Below are positions 17,097 to 26,090 of a DNA stretch of 50,116 nt, piece after piece (within the stretch, counting starts at the first letter, position 1; each line of letters starts with the position of its first letter). The translations under genes and the position numbers were made by a program. The notes below the pieces were generated by a model, which was not told the DNA's origin, searched no databases, and saw only the letters and a list, made by a program, of their open reading frames with translations. Source of the DNA: Helicobacteraceae bacterium (GTDB lineage Bacteria; Campylobacterota; Campylobacteria; Campylobacterales; SZUA-545); contig JAIRNH010000059.1 in NCBI GenBank assembly GCA_031258155.1, positions 1 through 50,116 of the forward strand. Reading direction: 5' to 3'.

Positions 17097-18080
17097 CGGC
17101 GGCATTCCGATAATCGCGATCGCCGCAGTTGAGAGGTTGCGAGAGGTTGGGCTTCAGAAGAGCCAAGCCAAAGGGTCGTATTAAAGGATGCGCTTGGCGT
17201 AGCGTATCTAGCGACAAAACGGGATTTAAGAGAGCTATAAGCCGTCGCTGGAAATCTCCGACTAAGAGGAGAAATAAAGTCTATCGGAGCGGAGTTAGGC
17301 GCGACGTAATGGCTAATCGGGACTGTTTTACTAGGCGTATTAACCATCATCGCAAAACTCTTTTAACGCAACGCGCATCTTTGACGGCGCAAGACGCGCT
17401 AAAAACGCTTTGATTGCCTTATGCGATCGGGCGCTTTATCGCTACCGTTATGATCGACGATTTGTCGCGATCGCGGCGCGAAAGCGATCGCCGTTTTGTT
17501 AAAGGCGAGGCGCTTTCGGCGCAAAGTCGCCTAGTTTTTAATAACGCCTTTCTATAACGAGAGGCGCTTTGGCAAGAAGCCGCTCCGATATTTCGCAATG
17601 CCTTTATATAGCGCGGATTCCCGCTTGCGCTGTAATAACAACCTTCTTTATCATACTCGCAACAACGCGTATCCGATGCGCCGAAGGCGTGAAAGAGATG
17701 GATTTCCGCCTTCGCGGGAATGACGGCGCGCGCGATCGTTAGGGGGGCGCAACCTGCGATAAGGAGTCGCCGCTAGTTGCGCGTTATTCCAGCTCGCGTG
17801 TAAGGAGACAAAAGCAGAGCGAAATTTGGCGAGCGCAACGGTTACTTTTAGAGAAAATCAAAACGCGGCGAGCGATAAACGGGGCTTAAAAGCCGACAAA
17901 CCCGCGCCGCAAATAACATGCTTTTCCTATTAAGCCTTATTCGCGCTTTTATATAAGCAAGGAACAAAGAAAAACGATGGGATCCACTAGCCGCCCTAAA
18001 GATGCGCGTATCGGCGCATTATTGCGAAAGTTGAGTTTTATCCGCCGTTTTGCGTCGGGCTAATTTGCTTCGGAGTCGTC
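17097..18080. other. Gene-free 1 kb spacer
   Basis: No convincing gene on either strand. An open frame at 17129-17413 would give a 94-residue, very Arg/Lys-rich peptide with a TTG start and no ribosome binding site; I do not accept it. A partial copy of the dispersed palindromic repeat lies at 17675-17724. No tRNA, rRNA or known ncRNA pattern was recognised. Confidence 0.5.
17675..17724. repeat. Half copy of the dispersed palindromic repeat
   Basis: GATGCGCCGAAGGCGTGAAA, then GATGGATTTCCGCCTTCGCG and GGAATGAC, match the right half of the 7789-7940 element. The left half is missing. Confidence 0.6.
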
Positions 18081-18476
18081 TTAGGTTTTTATCGCTTCGG
18101 TTTTCAAACTCTCTATAAAATCTAAAGCGCGATCTTGTATTCCGTCGTTGTCGGCTTTCGCAAACGTTATAGCCTCTTCTTTCATACCCGCAATCCACGA
18201 CGGATAGAGTTTGCTAAACCGCGCGATCTTGCGCACAAGCCGATTTAACGTCATTTCATTTTTCGCGCATTTGGCTATGTAGCTAAACGTTCGTTCCGCG
18301 AATAACTCCCGATCTTTCAAACCGCTAAAAAGAGTTTCAGCCGCGGACTTGATCCGAGTATGCGTATCCTCGAGTTCTCGCTCAACCGAAACGATCAGCG
18401 CCGCGAAGATCATGGCGTAGAAATCAACCTGCTCGTCCAATCTAAATAGATTGCGAAAAAAATCGCTGAAACTCAT
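18081..18476 (-). CDS. Hypothetical all-helical protein
   Basis: 131 aa, predicted mostly alpha-helical, with no signal peptide or membrane segment. The segments DFYAMIFAALIVSVERELE and RTFSYIAKCAKNEMTLNRL faintly recall TerB-like helical domains, but I cannot assign a family. ATG with GAGGAAC seven bases upstream. It starts 35 bases inside the end of the nucleotidyltransferase gene, so the two are probably co-transcribed. Confidence 0.6.
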   Translation of the reverse strand: MSFSDFFRNLFRLDEQVDFYAMIFAALIVSVERELEDTHTRIKSAAETLFSGLKDRELFAERTFSYIAKCAKNEMTLNRLVRKIARFSKLYPSWIAGMKEEAITFAKADNDGIQDRALDFIESLKTEAIKT

Positions 18477-18957
18477 CTCTGTTCCTCAAAAAATCTTTAA
18501 TCTCGTCAGGTATCGGCAGGTTGGCGCTCTCGCCAGAAAATGCTTGCCGAAGCTCCGTGGAGCTTATTCCGCCGCCCTCTTTTAGCCGATCGACGATTCT
18601 AATCGGCAAAACTTCCGAGAACCACTCGCCGTTTTTACGATCGCCCGCGTAGTAGCGCGTAGGATTTGGCAACCCTTGTCGTTTTATCTCGCCCAGAACG
18701 AAATCCGCCCATTCGCGCTTGCTATTCGCCTCTATGTCGCGCAGACCAAACACTTTTAATCGCGGCTCGTCTTTGTATAAAGCCTCGATCATCGCCTTGC
18801 GATCGGCAAAGCTAAACGGATTGCGCCTATCGTTCTTGTTAATCGAGCCTACTCCCACCAACGCGATAGCCGCTTCGGACAACATCGCGTCTATAAGCAA
18901 CTTGTGTCCGTTGTGAAGCGGTTGCAAACGCATCACTGCCAACGCGGCTTTTTCCAT
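18442..18957 (-). CDS. NadM-like nucleotidyltransferase
   Basis: 171 aa cytidylyltransferase-like Rossmann protein. RLQPLHNGHKLLI (residues 10-22) holds the HxGH ATP-binding motif, NPFSFADRKAMIEAL follows, and ISSTELRQAF near residue 134 is the ISxTxxR motif. These fit the archaeal-type NMN adenylyltransferase (NadM) or a related nucleotidyltransferase; substrate specificity cannot be fixed by eye. A TATAAT on the minus strand at 18964-18969 sits only seven bases before the ATG, so the transcript may be nearly leaderless. Confidence 0.75.
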   Translation of the reverse strand: MEKAALAVMRLQPLHNGHKLLIDAMLSEAAIALVGVGSINKNDRRNPFSFADRKAMIEALYKDEPRLKVFGLRDIEANSKREWADFVLGEIKRQGLPNPTRYYAGDRKNGEWFSEVLPIRIVDRLKEGGGISSTELRQAFSGESANLPIPDEIKDFLRNRDEFQRFFSQSI

Positions 18958-19023
18958 CGCGCTATTATATCAACGGAATGCCGCTTGCTTTATCCGAGGT
19001 AGATTGCGCTAAAGGAGCGACGG

Positions 19024-19731
19024 TTGAGAACGTTACTGATGTTTGCGGCGTTTGCGGTTTTAATTTTCGCAAAAGACAACTATATTTTTGACTATTCAAG
19101 CGAAGCGCTTGTAAGCGAGCGGTTTGAAAGGCTTGAAAGAGAGATTGCCGAACTAAAAGGCGATTTGATTAGGCTTAAAAGCGATCGAGACGCGCCCGCC
19201 AAGCGCGGCGAAGACGCCGACAGGCTCAAAAAGCTAGAAGCCGACGTAGCTAGGCTGGCGAAGGAAAACGCGGCGCTCCTAGCCGCGCAGAAAAAGATAG
19301 CCGGTTCGATTCCGAAAAACGCCGGAGTCGTCCAAACGATTGTCGAGCGCCCAAGCGCGGACGTGGACGAGCGCTTGGATAAGCTGGAAGCCGCGATCGC
19401 CGCGCGATTAAACGTTGTAGAAACGAACGGAGCCGACGAAGCGACCGCGCTTCGCGTCAATACGCTCGCCGATCGGGTTTTCGCGCTCGAAACAAGCGTG
19501 AAAGAGGCGCTATCGCGCGTAGATAGCGGCGCGGGATTGCCGTTTGATCGGTATTTGGATATTACAAAAGCGCACGTAGAGTATTTTATTTTAGGGCTAC
19601 TAGCTTTTATCGTATTGATGTTTTTGCTACTTTTAATCGCGTTAGGGCGGGCTTCAAGAGCGGAGAGCAAGATCGCGCAGCTAGTTAAACTCTACCAATC
19701 TAGCAGTAGAAAGAGCGAAGACAGAAAGTAG
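19024..19731 (+). CDS. Coiled-coil membrane protein of unknown function
   Basis: 235 aa. N-terminal signal-like segment (residues 1-16), long charged coiled-coil stretches (about 30-95 and 112-165, heptad-like Leu/Ala spacing) and one C-terminal transmembrane segment at about 187-208 with a basic tail. Predicted to be periplasmic or envelope-spanning. TTG start chosen because AAAGGAG lies eight bases upstream. Its 3' end overlaps the 3' end of mlaE by 40 bases in convergent orientation. No family recognised. Confidence 0.7.
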   Translation: MRTLLMFAAFAVLIFAKDNYIFDYSSEALVSERFERLEREIAELKGDLIRLKSDRDAPAKRGEDADRLKKLEADVARLAKENAALLAAQKKIAGSIPKNAGVVQTIVERPSADVDERLDKLEAAIAARLNVVETNGADEATALRVNTLADRVFALETSVKEALSRVDSGAGLPFDRYLDITKAHVEYFILGLLAFIVLMFLLLLIALGRASRAESKIAQLVKLYQSSSRKSEDRK

Positions 19732-20483
19732 TTGGCGAGAAACAACGCGACGCTGGCGCTGACGACCGCTTGGGTAGTGGCTAACCCCACGCCTTTTGCG
19801 CCGCCGCTCGCGTTGTAGCCAGCGTAGGTGGCTATCGCGCCGATCAGATAGCCAAAGACAATACCTTTTATACATCCTTGCAAGAAATCGCTCAAACTGG
19901 CGTAAAGCTCGATCGTTTGCATATAGGCGTTTTCATTTACGCCAAGTTCCGTCGCCAAAACATACGCGCCTACGTTGGCGACAAGATCGAACACGACGAT
20001 CAAGATCGGCGTCGCGATAACAGAGGCGAGAATACGGGGCGTTAATAGATAGGCTTTGGAGTTGATCGATAGCGCCTCGATCGCGTCGATCTGCTCGGTA
20101 ACGCGCATTGTTCCAAGCTCCGCCGCCATTGCGCTAGCGGCGCGGCTAATTAACATTAACGCGGTAAAAACAGGTCCGAGTTCGCGTCCGATCGCTAGGA
20201 ATATCGCGTAACCCATCATCGATTCCGCCCTGAATTGGTGAAACGCGCCGTAAAGTTGGATTGACATCACCATTCCCGTGAAAACGGCGGTCATAACGAC
20301 GACCACAAGACTATTCGCGCCGATAACTTCAAGCTGTTTTAACAAAAGCGAGCCGCGAAACGGACGAGAGAAAAGCAGAGGAAAGAAACGCGCCTGAAAG
20401 ATGAAAAACGCGCCTATTTTCGCGTTAAATTCGCCTAACGCGCGAAATGGCTGACCTAAACGAAACAAAAATGCTTCAAACAT
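19692..20483 (-). CDS. mlaE: MlaE-type ABC transporter permease
   Basis: 263 aa with five to six hydrophobic segments. The MlaE/YrbE signature region GRELGPVFTALMLISRAASA (near residues 99-118), followed by AELGTMRVTEQIDAIEAL, is clear. The family moves phospholipids between outer and inner membranes with an ATPase (MlaF) and an MCE protein (MlaD). Neither partner is adjacent here, so they must lie elsewhere. ATG start; divergent from fliL. Confidence 0.9.
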   Translation of the reverse strand: MFEAFLFRLGQPFRALGEFNAKIGAFFIFQARFFPLLFSRPFRGSLLLKQLEVIGANSLVVVVMTAVFTGMVMSIQLYGAFHQFRAESMMGYAIFLAIGRELGPVFTALMLISRAASAMAAELGTMRVTEQIDAIEALSINSKAYLLTPRILASVIATPILIVVFDLVANVGAYVLATELGVNENAYMQTIELYASLSDFLQGCIKGIVFGYLIGAIATYAGYNASGGAKGVGLATTQAVVSASVALFLANYFLSSLFLLLDW

Positions 20484-20508
20484 CTGATAATCTTATGCTT
20501 TGCTAGGC

Positions 20509-20514
20509 TAAAAT
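20509..20514 (+). promoter_or_regulatory. Putative -10 element for fliL
   Basis: TAAAAT within GGCTAAAATTG, about 40 bases before the fliL start. AT-rich spacing to AACAAGGAG follows. No -35 element is evident. Confidence 0.35.
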
Positions 20515-20554
20515 TGCCGATTTACTCGTATTGTAACACAACAAGGAGCTTTGA

Positions 20555-21073
20555 GTGGCAAACGCGAAATCGGACGAAAAAGAAGAGCCAAAAAAGAAAA
20601 GCCCGCTACTTTTGATTGCCATAGGCGGCGTCGCGCTGTTTTTGATTATAGTTATTCTTGGCGTCGTTTTGCTGATAGGTTCAAGCGGCGAAAGCGTCCA
20701 ACCGCAAAGAGACGGCGAAAATCTTTCGCAAAACAGGGTTAGCGGCGGGACCGTAGGCGTCGAACCTATGCTAGGACCTATGGTGGATCTGGAACAATTT
20801 ATCGTTAATCTGCTCGGCGGCGACGGCAGACGTTACCTTAAAACAAATATCAGTTTGGAGCTTACGCATAAAAACGCGGGTCCCGAAGTGGAAAACAAAA
20901 TGCCGCGCATACGCGACGCGATTATTCGACAGCTTTCAAGCAAACGATTTGACGAGATTTCCACCGAAAGCGGCAAGGCGCGCTTGTGCGAGGAGATAAA
21001 AAATAACGTCAATAGACATCTAATCGACGGGCAGGTCAAGAACGTTTATTTTACGACCTTTGTCATTCAATAA
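20555..21073 (+). CDS. fliL: Flagellar basal body-associated protein FliL
   Basis: 172 aa. Short charged cytoplasmic N-terminus (DEKEEPKKKS), one transmembrane segment at about residues 17-41, then a periplasmic domain with LEQFIVNLLGGDGRRYLKTNISLEL, typical of FliL. It associates with the flagellar stator. GTG start with ACAAGGAG eight to nine bases upstream. The following acpS gene reproduces the fliL-acpS neighbourhood seen in Helicobacter. Confidence 0.9.
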   Translation: MANAKSDEKEEPKKKSPLLLIAIGGVALFLIIVILGVVLLIGSSGESVQPQRDGENLSQNRVSGGTVGVEPMLGPMVDLEQFIVNLLGGDGRRYLKTNISLELTHKNAGPEVENKMPRIRDAIIRQLSSKRFDEISTESGKARLCEEIKNNVNRHLIDGQVKNVYFTTFVIQ

Positions 21074-21124
21074 AGCGCGTCCTATTTCAAGCGTTTTGAT
21101 TTTGGCGCATTGGTCGAACGGCAA

Positions 21125-21469
21125 ATGATAGGCGTTGATTTGATCGAGATCGGGCGAATCGCGGAGTTAAAAAAGCGCTTTGGCGATCGGGCGCTGAAGC
21201 GGTTTTTGAGCGAAGCGGAGATTGCTTCCTGCGGCGATCGTCCCGAAAGCGTCGCGGGGCTTTGGGCGGCGAAAGAGGCGGTCTCCAAAGCGCTTGGCGT
21301 CGGAATCGGCGCGAAGCTGGGTTTTCTGGATATTGTGATCGTCAAAAATAAAGAGGGGGCGCCGACCGCCATTTTAAGCTCTCGCGCCGCTAAACGTTTT
21401 GGAATCGTCAAACTGCAAGTATCAATCTCGCACGAAAAAAAATACGCGATCGCCGTCGCCCTAACATAA
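21125..21469 (+). CDS. acpS: Holo-[acyl-carrier-protein] synthase
   Basis: 114 aa from the ATG at 21125 (MIGVDLIEIGRI), the standard AcpS beginning. The frame also allows a TTG five codons earlier at 21110. Motifs: Asp in GVDLIEI, LWAAKEAVSKALG with the metal-binding Glu, and VSISHEKKYAIAVAL at the C-terminus. It transfers 4'-phosphopantetheine from CoA to the acyl carrier protein. No strong ribosome binding site; expression may depend on read-through from fliL. Confidence 0.92.
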   Translation: MIGVDLIEIGRIAELKKRFGDRALKRFLSEAEIASCGDRPESVAGLWAAKEAVSKALGVGIGAKLGFLDIVIVKNKEGAPTAILSSRAAKRFGIVKLQVSISHEKKYAIAVALT

Positions 21470-21501
21470 ACGGCAACGATCGAACAAGCGGCGCTAAATC
21501 A

Positions 21502-21521
21502 GGCGCGCTTACAAACGCGCC
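21502..21521 (+). terminator. Possible hairpin terminator after acpS
   Basis: GGCGCG / CGCGCC six-base stem with an eight-base loop, 32 bases after the acpS stop. The following bases include TTTCTTT but no clean T-run, so termination is only possible. Confidence 0.3.
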
Positions 21522-21669
21522 GATCAAACGTTTCTTTGGGCTTACGACGAGGCGTATGGGCAAACGCGGACGCGCTTGTAATACGGATTTATCCTATAAT
21601 TTTGCCCGTCTAATCTTCGCGCCTTGTTCAAATCTGTGGCGAAGTTAGCGCGCGGTATACGCCGCGCTT

Positions 21670-21835
21670 GTCAGGCGACGACGCGCCTTGCGGATTGAAA
21701 CTGCGTTTAGCCTTAATTCCGTTGCGTGTAAAGATGTCGCGCTCCTTGCGAGCGCGTGGATTGAAACCGGGCGACGCGAGCGCTACTCCCGCCCCCTCAT
21801 ACGGTCGCGCTCCTTGCGAGCGCGTGGATTGAAAC
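21670..21835 (+). CRISPR. Relic type I-C-like CRISPR mini-array
   Basis: Two identical 32-base repeats at 21736-21767 and 21804-21835, beginning GTCGCGCTCC and ending GTGGATTGAAAC. The size and the ATTGAAAC end are typical of type I-C arrays. A degenerate copy at 21670-21701 keeps the last ten bases (GGATTGAAAC). Spacers are 34 bases (21702-21735) and 36 bases (21768-21803). No cas gene lies nearby. The damaged repeat is at the presumed leader side, and the array stops after two spacers, so it is probably inactive. Confidence 0.85.
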
Positions 21836-22373
21836 AAGAATATCCGAGTTGGACGGCATTGCGGTTATAACCGACTTATACGCTCGGTTCCGCTTAATTG
21901 CCTCGATCGCATACGCCATAAACGACGAGTTATAGCTATGCTTTCGTTAACGCGCCGTTGTTGGATATTGAGTCGCAAATTAGCGAAAGCGATCTTTACG
22001 ACCACGACCACGCCTCGTCATTCTCGCGCTTTGCTAAACCAGCTGTCCTCCGCCCTTCCCGCCTCTCCCGTCATTCTTGCGAATGCGCCCGTTTGCTTGC
22101 GAACATCGGCGCGTAGGAAGGCGATAACCTATCTCCTCTCCGTCATACCCGCGAAGGCGGGAATGACGGAGAGGGGGAGGGGCGATCGGCTAGACTTGCG
22201 GCAAACGCGGGTCTGCGTTAAACGCCGTTGTTGGATCGCGAGATTAGGCGCGAAGCGCGTCAATTTTTGCCGATCTCGTTCAAAACGCCTAAACGTTTTT
22301 GCCTTCGTCGAGACGCGTTTCAACGTTTGCGTATAAAATCCGATTTGAAACTTTATGAAACGGACGCGGACAA
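21836..22373. other. Gene-free spacer after CRISPR relic
   Basis: No convincing gene. The 14-base word CGCCGTTGTTGGAT occurs twice, near 21954 and 22223, each followed by a similar GC-rich segment. A 40-base palindrome lies at 22135-22174. A possible leader or degraded CRISPR flank could not be told apart from ordinary spacer. Confidence 0.4.
22135..22174. repeat. 40-base palindrome, dispersed repeat core
   Basis: Arms CCTCTCCGTCAT and ATGACGGAGAGG are perfect complements, enclosing CCCGC-GAAG-GCGGG. This is the minimal form of the CATTCCCGCGAAGGCGGGAA repeat, with extra matching flanks. Confidence 0.75.
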
Positions 22374-23726
22374 TTGGCAAATAAACAGATCAAAGGGATC
22401 GCCGTAGCGGTTATAGCGGCGGCGCTAACATACGCGATCGCGCTTGGCGGCGGCTTAAACGATCAGCATTCGCGTCTTTTGGGAGCGGTCGTTTTGCTTG
22501 TCGCGCTGTGGACGAACGAGGCGTTGCCGCTCGGCGTGGTTTCGCTGCTGCCGATCGCGCTCTTTCCGGCGCTTGGCGTTATGAGCGCGGATAAAACCGC
22601 CGGCAACTACGCCAACGGCATTATCTTTCTCTTTTTGGGCGGGTTTATGCTGTCCTTAGCCGTCGAAAAAACGGAGCTCCACAAGCTAATCGCCCGCAAG
22701 TTGCTGAAGATTTTTCCCGCGAGCGCGCGCGGCGCGATCTTCGCGCTTAGTTTTACCAGCGGCGCGTTGAGCGCCGTTCTTTCAAACACTACGACGGCGA
22801 TGTTGCTAATGCCGTTAGCCCACTTTCTGACAAGCGACGCGAGATTAAAAACGCGCTTAGCGCTCGCGATCGCTTTCGGCGCGAGCGTCGGCGGCATAAT
22901 CACCCCGATCGGCACGCCGCCCAATCTAATTCTATTTGGTTTTTTAAACGCGCAAAATATAGGCTCGATCTCGTTTATGGGCTGGATCGCGCTTATGTCT
23001 CCGCTGGCGCTGGCGATGCTGATCGCGCTCTCCCTGCTGCTTTCCGTCGGCGCGAAAAATATGAAGTTAACCTATAATTTAAGCCAATGGTCGCCAATCA
23101 CCAAAGAACAGAAAAAGTTGGGGGCGATTATCGTTTCATTAGCGGTTTTGCTCCTGCTTAATTCGCCGATCGAGCCTTACTATAGCGGGCTGGGGTTGAA
23201 CGAGCAGTCCCTGATACTGTTTTACGGACTTTTGCTGTTTATGCCCGGTTTATCGTTTATCGATTGGAACGACAGCAAAAAGATTCCCTACGAGATCGTC
23301 TTTCTGTTTGGCGCCGGATTCGCGCTCTCGCAGGCGTTTTTGACTACGGGACTGGATAAAAGCGCGGCGGGGGCGATGGAGTTTTTCGTATCTAAAGGCA
23401 GTTTAGCGACGCTTATCGCGATCTTGGTCGTTATGAGCTTCCTAGGCTTTGCGATCAGCAACACCGCCAAAGCCTCTATCGCGCTTCCGATCGTCTATTC
23501 GCTCTGCCTGCAAGGCGGTTTTAGCGTGGAGCGATTTTTGTTAGCCGCGACGGTTTGCGCGAGTTTTTCGTTTATGTTGCCGATCTCCACGCCGCCAAAC
23601 GCGATCGCGCTTTCAAGCGGCGCGTTAAACGTAAAAAATATGGCGTTTTACGGGACTATATTTACCTTTATAGGTTTGTTTTTGTTGGCGGCGATCGTTT
23701 ACGGGTATTGGGCGGCGCTCTTATAA
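22374..23726 (+). CDS. DASS-family sodium/dicarboxylate (SLC13) transporter
   Basis: 450 aa with about 11 hydrophobic segments. Two SNT motifs, LSNTTTAMLLMP (near residue 138) and ISNTAKASIALP (near residue 361), and the TPIGTPPNLILFG and STPPNAIALSSG hairpin regions match the INDY/DASS family. Known family members import C4-dicarboxylates, citrate or sulfate with sodium; the substrate is not decided here. Start TTG (MANKQIKG) with only a weak purine-rich stretch upstream. Stands alone between gene-poor spacers. Confidence 0.87.
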   Translation: MANKQIKGIAVAVIAAALTYAIALGGGLNDQHSRLLGAVVLLVALWTNEALPLGVVSLLPIALFPALGVMSADKTAGNYANGIIFLFLGGFMLSLAVEKTELHKLIARKLLKIFPASARGAIFALSFTSGALSAVLSNTTTAMLLMPLAHFLTSDARLKTRLALAIAFGASVGGIITPIGTPPNLILFGFLNAQNIGSISFMGWIALMSPLALAMLIALSLLLSVGAKNMKLTYNLSQWSPITKEQKKLGAIIVSLAVLLLLNSPIEPYYSGLGLNEQSLILFYGLLLFMPGLSFIDWNDSKKIPYEIVFLFGAGFALSQAFLTTGLDKSAAGAMEFFVSKGSLATLIAILVVMSFLGFAISNTAKASIALPIVYSLCLQGGFSVERFLLAATVCASFSFMLPISTPPNAIALSSGALNVKNMAFYGTIFTFIGLFLLAAIVYGYWAALL

Positions 23727-23779
23727 ACGCCGCAATTTGCGAACGGGCGCCTCAAACGGAGAGAATAGTCCGCCTTTGT

Positions 23780-23785
23780 TACAAT
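23780..23785 (+). promoter_or_regulatory. Putative extended -10 for the YggT gene
   Basis: TGTTACAAT (TG plus TACAAT) lies 18 bases before the ATG. A similar TACAAT box appears before the helicase and the tRNA genes, so it may be the local housekeeping -10 form. Confidence 0.45.
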
Positions 23786-23802
23786 AGCGCGAAAGGAGAG
23801 AT

Positions 23803-24105
23803 ATGAGCGTTTTATCAAGACTAATTGAAGCGATCGCCGTTATTTTAGGGCAAGTTATCTCGATTTATAGTATTATCATTATCGTAGCCGCGTTGGTAAG
23901 TTGGGTTCGCCCCGATCCGTATAACCCGATCATACAGATACTATATCGCCTGACGGAGCCAGTTTATAACCTTGTTCGCCGTTTTGTAAGAACAAATTTT
24001 CAGGGCGTCGATTTCGCGCCGCTTATCGTTATTCTAGCTTTGCAGTTTATCAATCTATTTCTCGTTAGACTGCTTATAGATTTCGCTCGCTCTCTTAGCG
24101 GGTAG
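23803..24105 (+). CDS. YggT-family membrane protein
   Basis: 100 aa with two transmembrane segments (about residues 10-36 and 72-92). Between them is the family signature: SWVRPDPYNPIIQILYRLTE, then PVYNLVRR. YggT/CCB3 proteins are conserved in bacteria and plastids with roles proposed in membrane or division-site organisation. ATG with GAAAGGAGAG five to six bases upstream. Confidence 0.88.
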   Translation: MSVLSRLIEAIAVILGQVISIYSIIIIVAALVSWVRPDPYNPIIQILYRLTEPVYNLVRRFVRTNFQGVDFAPLIVILALQFINLFLVRLLIDFARSLSG

Positions 24106-24161
24106 CTTGGAAAACGAGGAATCGCTTTTGCTTTGGAATATGAAAGTCAAAAGAAAACCCG

Positions 24162-26090
24162 ATGCTTAAAACCTTCGGCTCGAAAGCGTTAGTCGCGATT
24201 CTTGCCTTTGCTTCGCTAGGCTCGATATTTATTTATTTTGTAACAAGCACGGGCTACAAGGAGCTTTCCGATCGTAGCGCGCGCAAGACGTTGGCGATGA
24301 TGAGCGAATCTATCTTTCAGACGTTGCGCCTATCGATGTTTACGGGCGATCGGATCGTCATCGCCGAAGCGCTGGAGCGGGCTAGAGAGATCGAAGGGGT
24401 TCACTCGCTATCGATTTGGCCCGATAAAGAGGTGATCTCGACTTTCGATATGCCGCAGAAATTTACCGAAGATCCCGACGTTTTGCGCGTTTTCGCCGCC
24501 AAAGAGGCGATTTTACAGGAGATCGAAAGAGAGGACGGACGGCGCGTGAGACTGTTAAAGCCGCAATTCGCCGAGCCAATTTGCGTGCGCTGCCACATTC
24601 TCAACCGCATAAACGACGTGCTGGGCGTGATGGATTTGGAGGTTTCAACGCGCTGGAGCGATATGGTGATCCGCTCGGCGCAGGCGAAGCTGGGCATATT
24701 TGTTTGCGCCGCTATGTTGGCGACGATCCTGTTCGCGGTTTTATTTACGCGAACGCTAAACGCCAAGTTTCGCGCCTTGCAGTCTGGACTGTTGGATTTT
24801 TTTGGATTTCTCAACCAATCCAAGCCGCGCGCTAATCTTTTGAAAATCGGTAGCGACGACGAGCTAGGGCAGATGGCGAGGGTGATAAACGACAATATAG
24901 CGCGGATCGAAAATCATTTGGAGCAAGATCGCAAGTTTATCGACGAGGCTACCAGAATCGTTTCAAAAGTAAATAACGGCTACGTCGGCGCTCGTTTGCA
25001 AATTGCCGTCAATAGTCCGGCGCTATCCGCGTTGAAAGACACGATGAACGCTATGATGAACGCCCTCGAACACAACATAAAAGAGATTCTTCGCGTTATG
25101 CGAGCTTACGAGAGCGACGATTATACGGCGCAGACAAACGCCGATTCGTTGCGTGGCGAATTCCGCGCGCTTCACGACGGCGTAAACCGTTTGGGAGAGT
25201 CGATCGGCGCGATGCTGTATTCTAGTTTGGAAAATGGCAGATCGCTTGAAAACAACGCGCAGGAACTCGGCGGATACGTGCGTTCGCTGTTAGCCGCCGC
25301 GTCGAAGCAGGCGAAAGCCCTGCAGGAGACGGGCGAGGCGGTCGCGGCGATCACGACTGCGATTAGGGATACGGCAAAAAAAGCCAGCCTTATGGCGAAT
25401 ATCGCGGACGAAACGCAAAGGAGCGCGAAAACAGGCGCGTCGTTAGCCGGCAATACGCTTGGCGCTATGGAACAGATCGTAAGTAGCGCCAACGCGATAA
25501 ACGAGGCGATCGACGTGATCGACGCCATAGCGTTTCAAACCAACATTCTATCGCTTAACGCGGCGGTCGAGGCTGCGACGGCGGGTGAGGCGGGCAAAGG
25601 CTTTGCGGTGGTGGCGGGCGAGGTTAGAAATCTCGCCGCGAGAAGCGCCGAAGCGGCGAGGACGATCAAAGAGCTTAGCGAAGAGAGCCAGCGCAGAGCC
25701 GAAGAGGGGAAATTGATATCCGAACAGATGATGCGCGGCTACGAAAAACTAAGCTCTAAAGTCGAGGAGACAAGCGCGCTGGTCTCGCAGGTGGCGCAGG
25801 CGAGCAAGGACGAAATGGTCGCGATTGAGCATATCAACGAGATTGTGGAAACGATAGAAAAGATGACGCGGGAATCCGAGCGGGTGGCGCAAAAAACCCA
25901 TTCGATCGCCACGCGCACCTCCGAAATGGCGCGCGCGTTGGCGAGCGTTACCAGCGACAAGAAGTTTCGCGAGGGCGGAGCCGACGAAAAAATTAGAACG
26001 CTCAAAAATATGATCGAAAACGGCTTTGGCGATCTATTTGTTATGAACGCGAAGCCGCCGCCTGATAACGAAAAGCAAAACGGCGGCTAA
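24162..26090 (+). CDS. Chemoreceptor with periplasmic c-type heme motif
   Basis: 642 aa. Transmembrane segments at about residues 8-28 and 175-196. The periplasmic domain between them contains CVRCH at 141-145, a CxxCH motif for covalent heme, followed by [11 protein letters not shown], a pattern seen in heme-binding Tll0287/DUF3365-like sensor domains. A HAMP-like linker comes next. The MCP tip ([20 protein letters not shown], then [20 protein letters not shown]) lies at about 448-490. Likely a redox, oxygen or NO sensor feeding taxis; the ligand is unknown. The stop overlaps the slt start by one base (TAATG). Confidence 0.87.
   Translation: MLKTFGSKALVAILAFASLGSIFIYFVTSTGYKELSDRSARKTLAMMSESIFQTLRLSMFTGDRIVIAEALERAREIEGVHSLSIWPDKEVISTFDMPQKFTEDPDVLRVFAAKEAILQEIEREDGRRVRLLKPQFAEPICVRCHILNRINDVLGVMDLEVSTRWSDMVIRSAQAKLGIFVCAAMLATILFAVLFTRTLNAKFRALQSGLLDFFGFLNQSKPRANLLKIGSDDELGQMARVINDNIARIENHLEQDRKFIDEATRIVSKVNNGYVGARLQIAVNSPALSALKDTMNAMMNALEHNIKEILRVMRAYESDDYTAQTNADSLRGEFRALHDGVNRLGESIGAMLYSSLENGRSLENNAQELGGYVRSLLAAASKQAKALQETGEAVAAITTAIRDTAKKASLMANIADETQRSAKTGASLAGNTLGAMEQIVSSANAINEAIDVIDAIAFQTNILSLNAAVEAATAGEAGKGFAVVAGEVRNLAARSAEAARTIKELSEESQRRAEEGKLISEQMMRGYEKLSSKVEETSALVSQVAQASKDEMVAIEHINEIVETIEKMTRESERVAQKTHSIATRTSEMARALASVTSDKKFREGGADEKIRTLKNMIENGFGDLFVMNAKPPPDNEKQNGG

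Noticed and set aside
17129-17413. 94-residue Arg/Lys-rich open frame after cheW
   Set aside because: TTG start, no ribosome binding site, extreme composition and no family resemblance. Likely a by-product of base composition.
17981-17992. GGGATCCACTAG resembling a cloning-vector polylinker
   Set aside because: The match is short and the flanks do not continue as vector sequence. Chance is sufficient.
21628-21870. Short open frames across the CRISPR repeats
   Set aside because: They read repeat sequence (typical repeat-derived peptides such as SARGLK-like strings) and are not genes.
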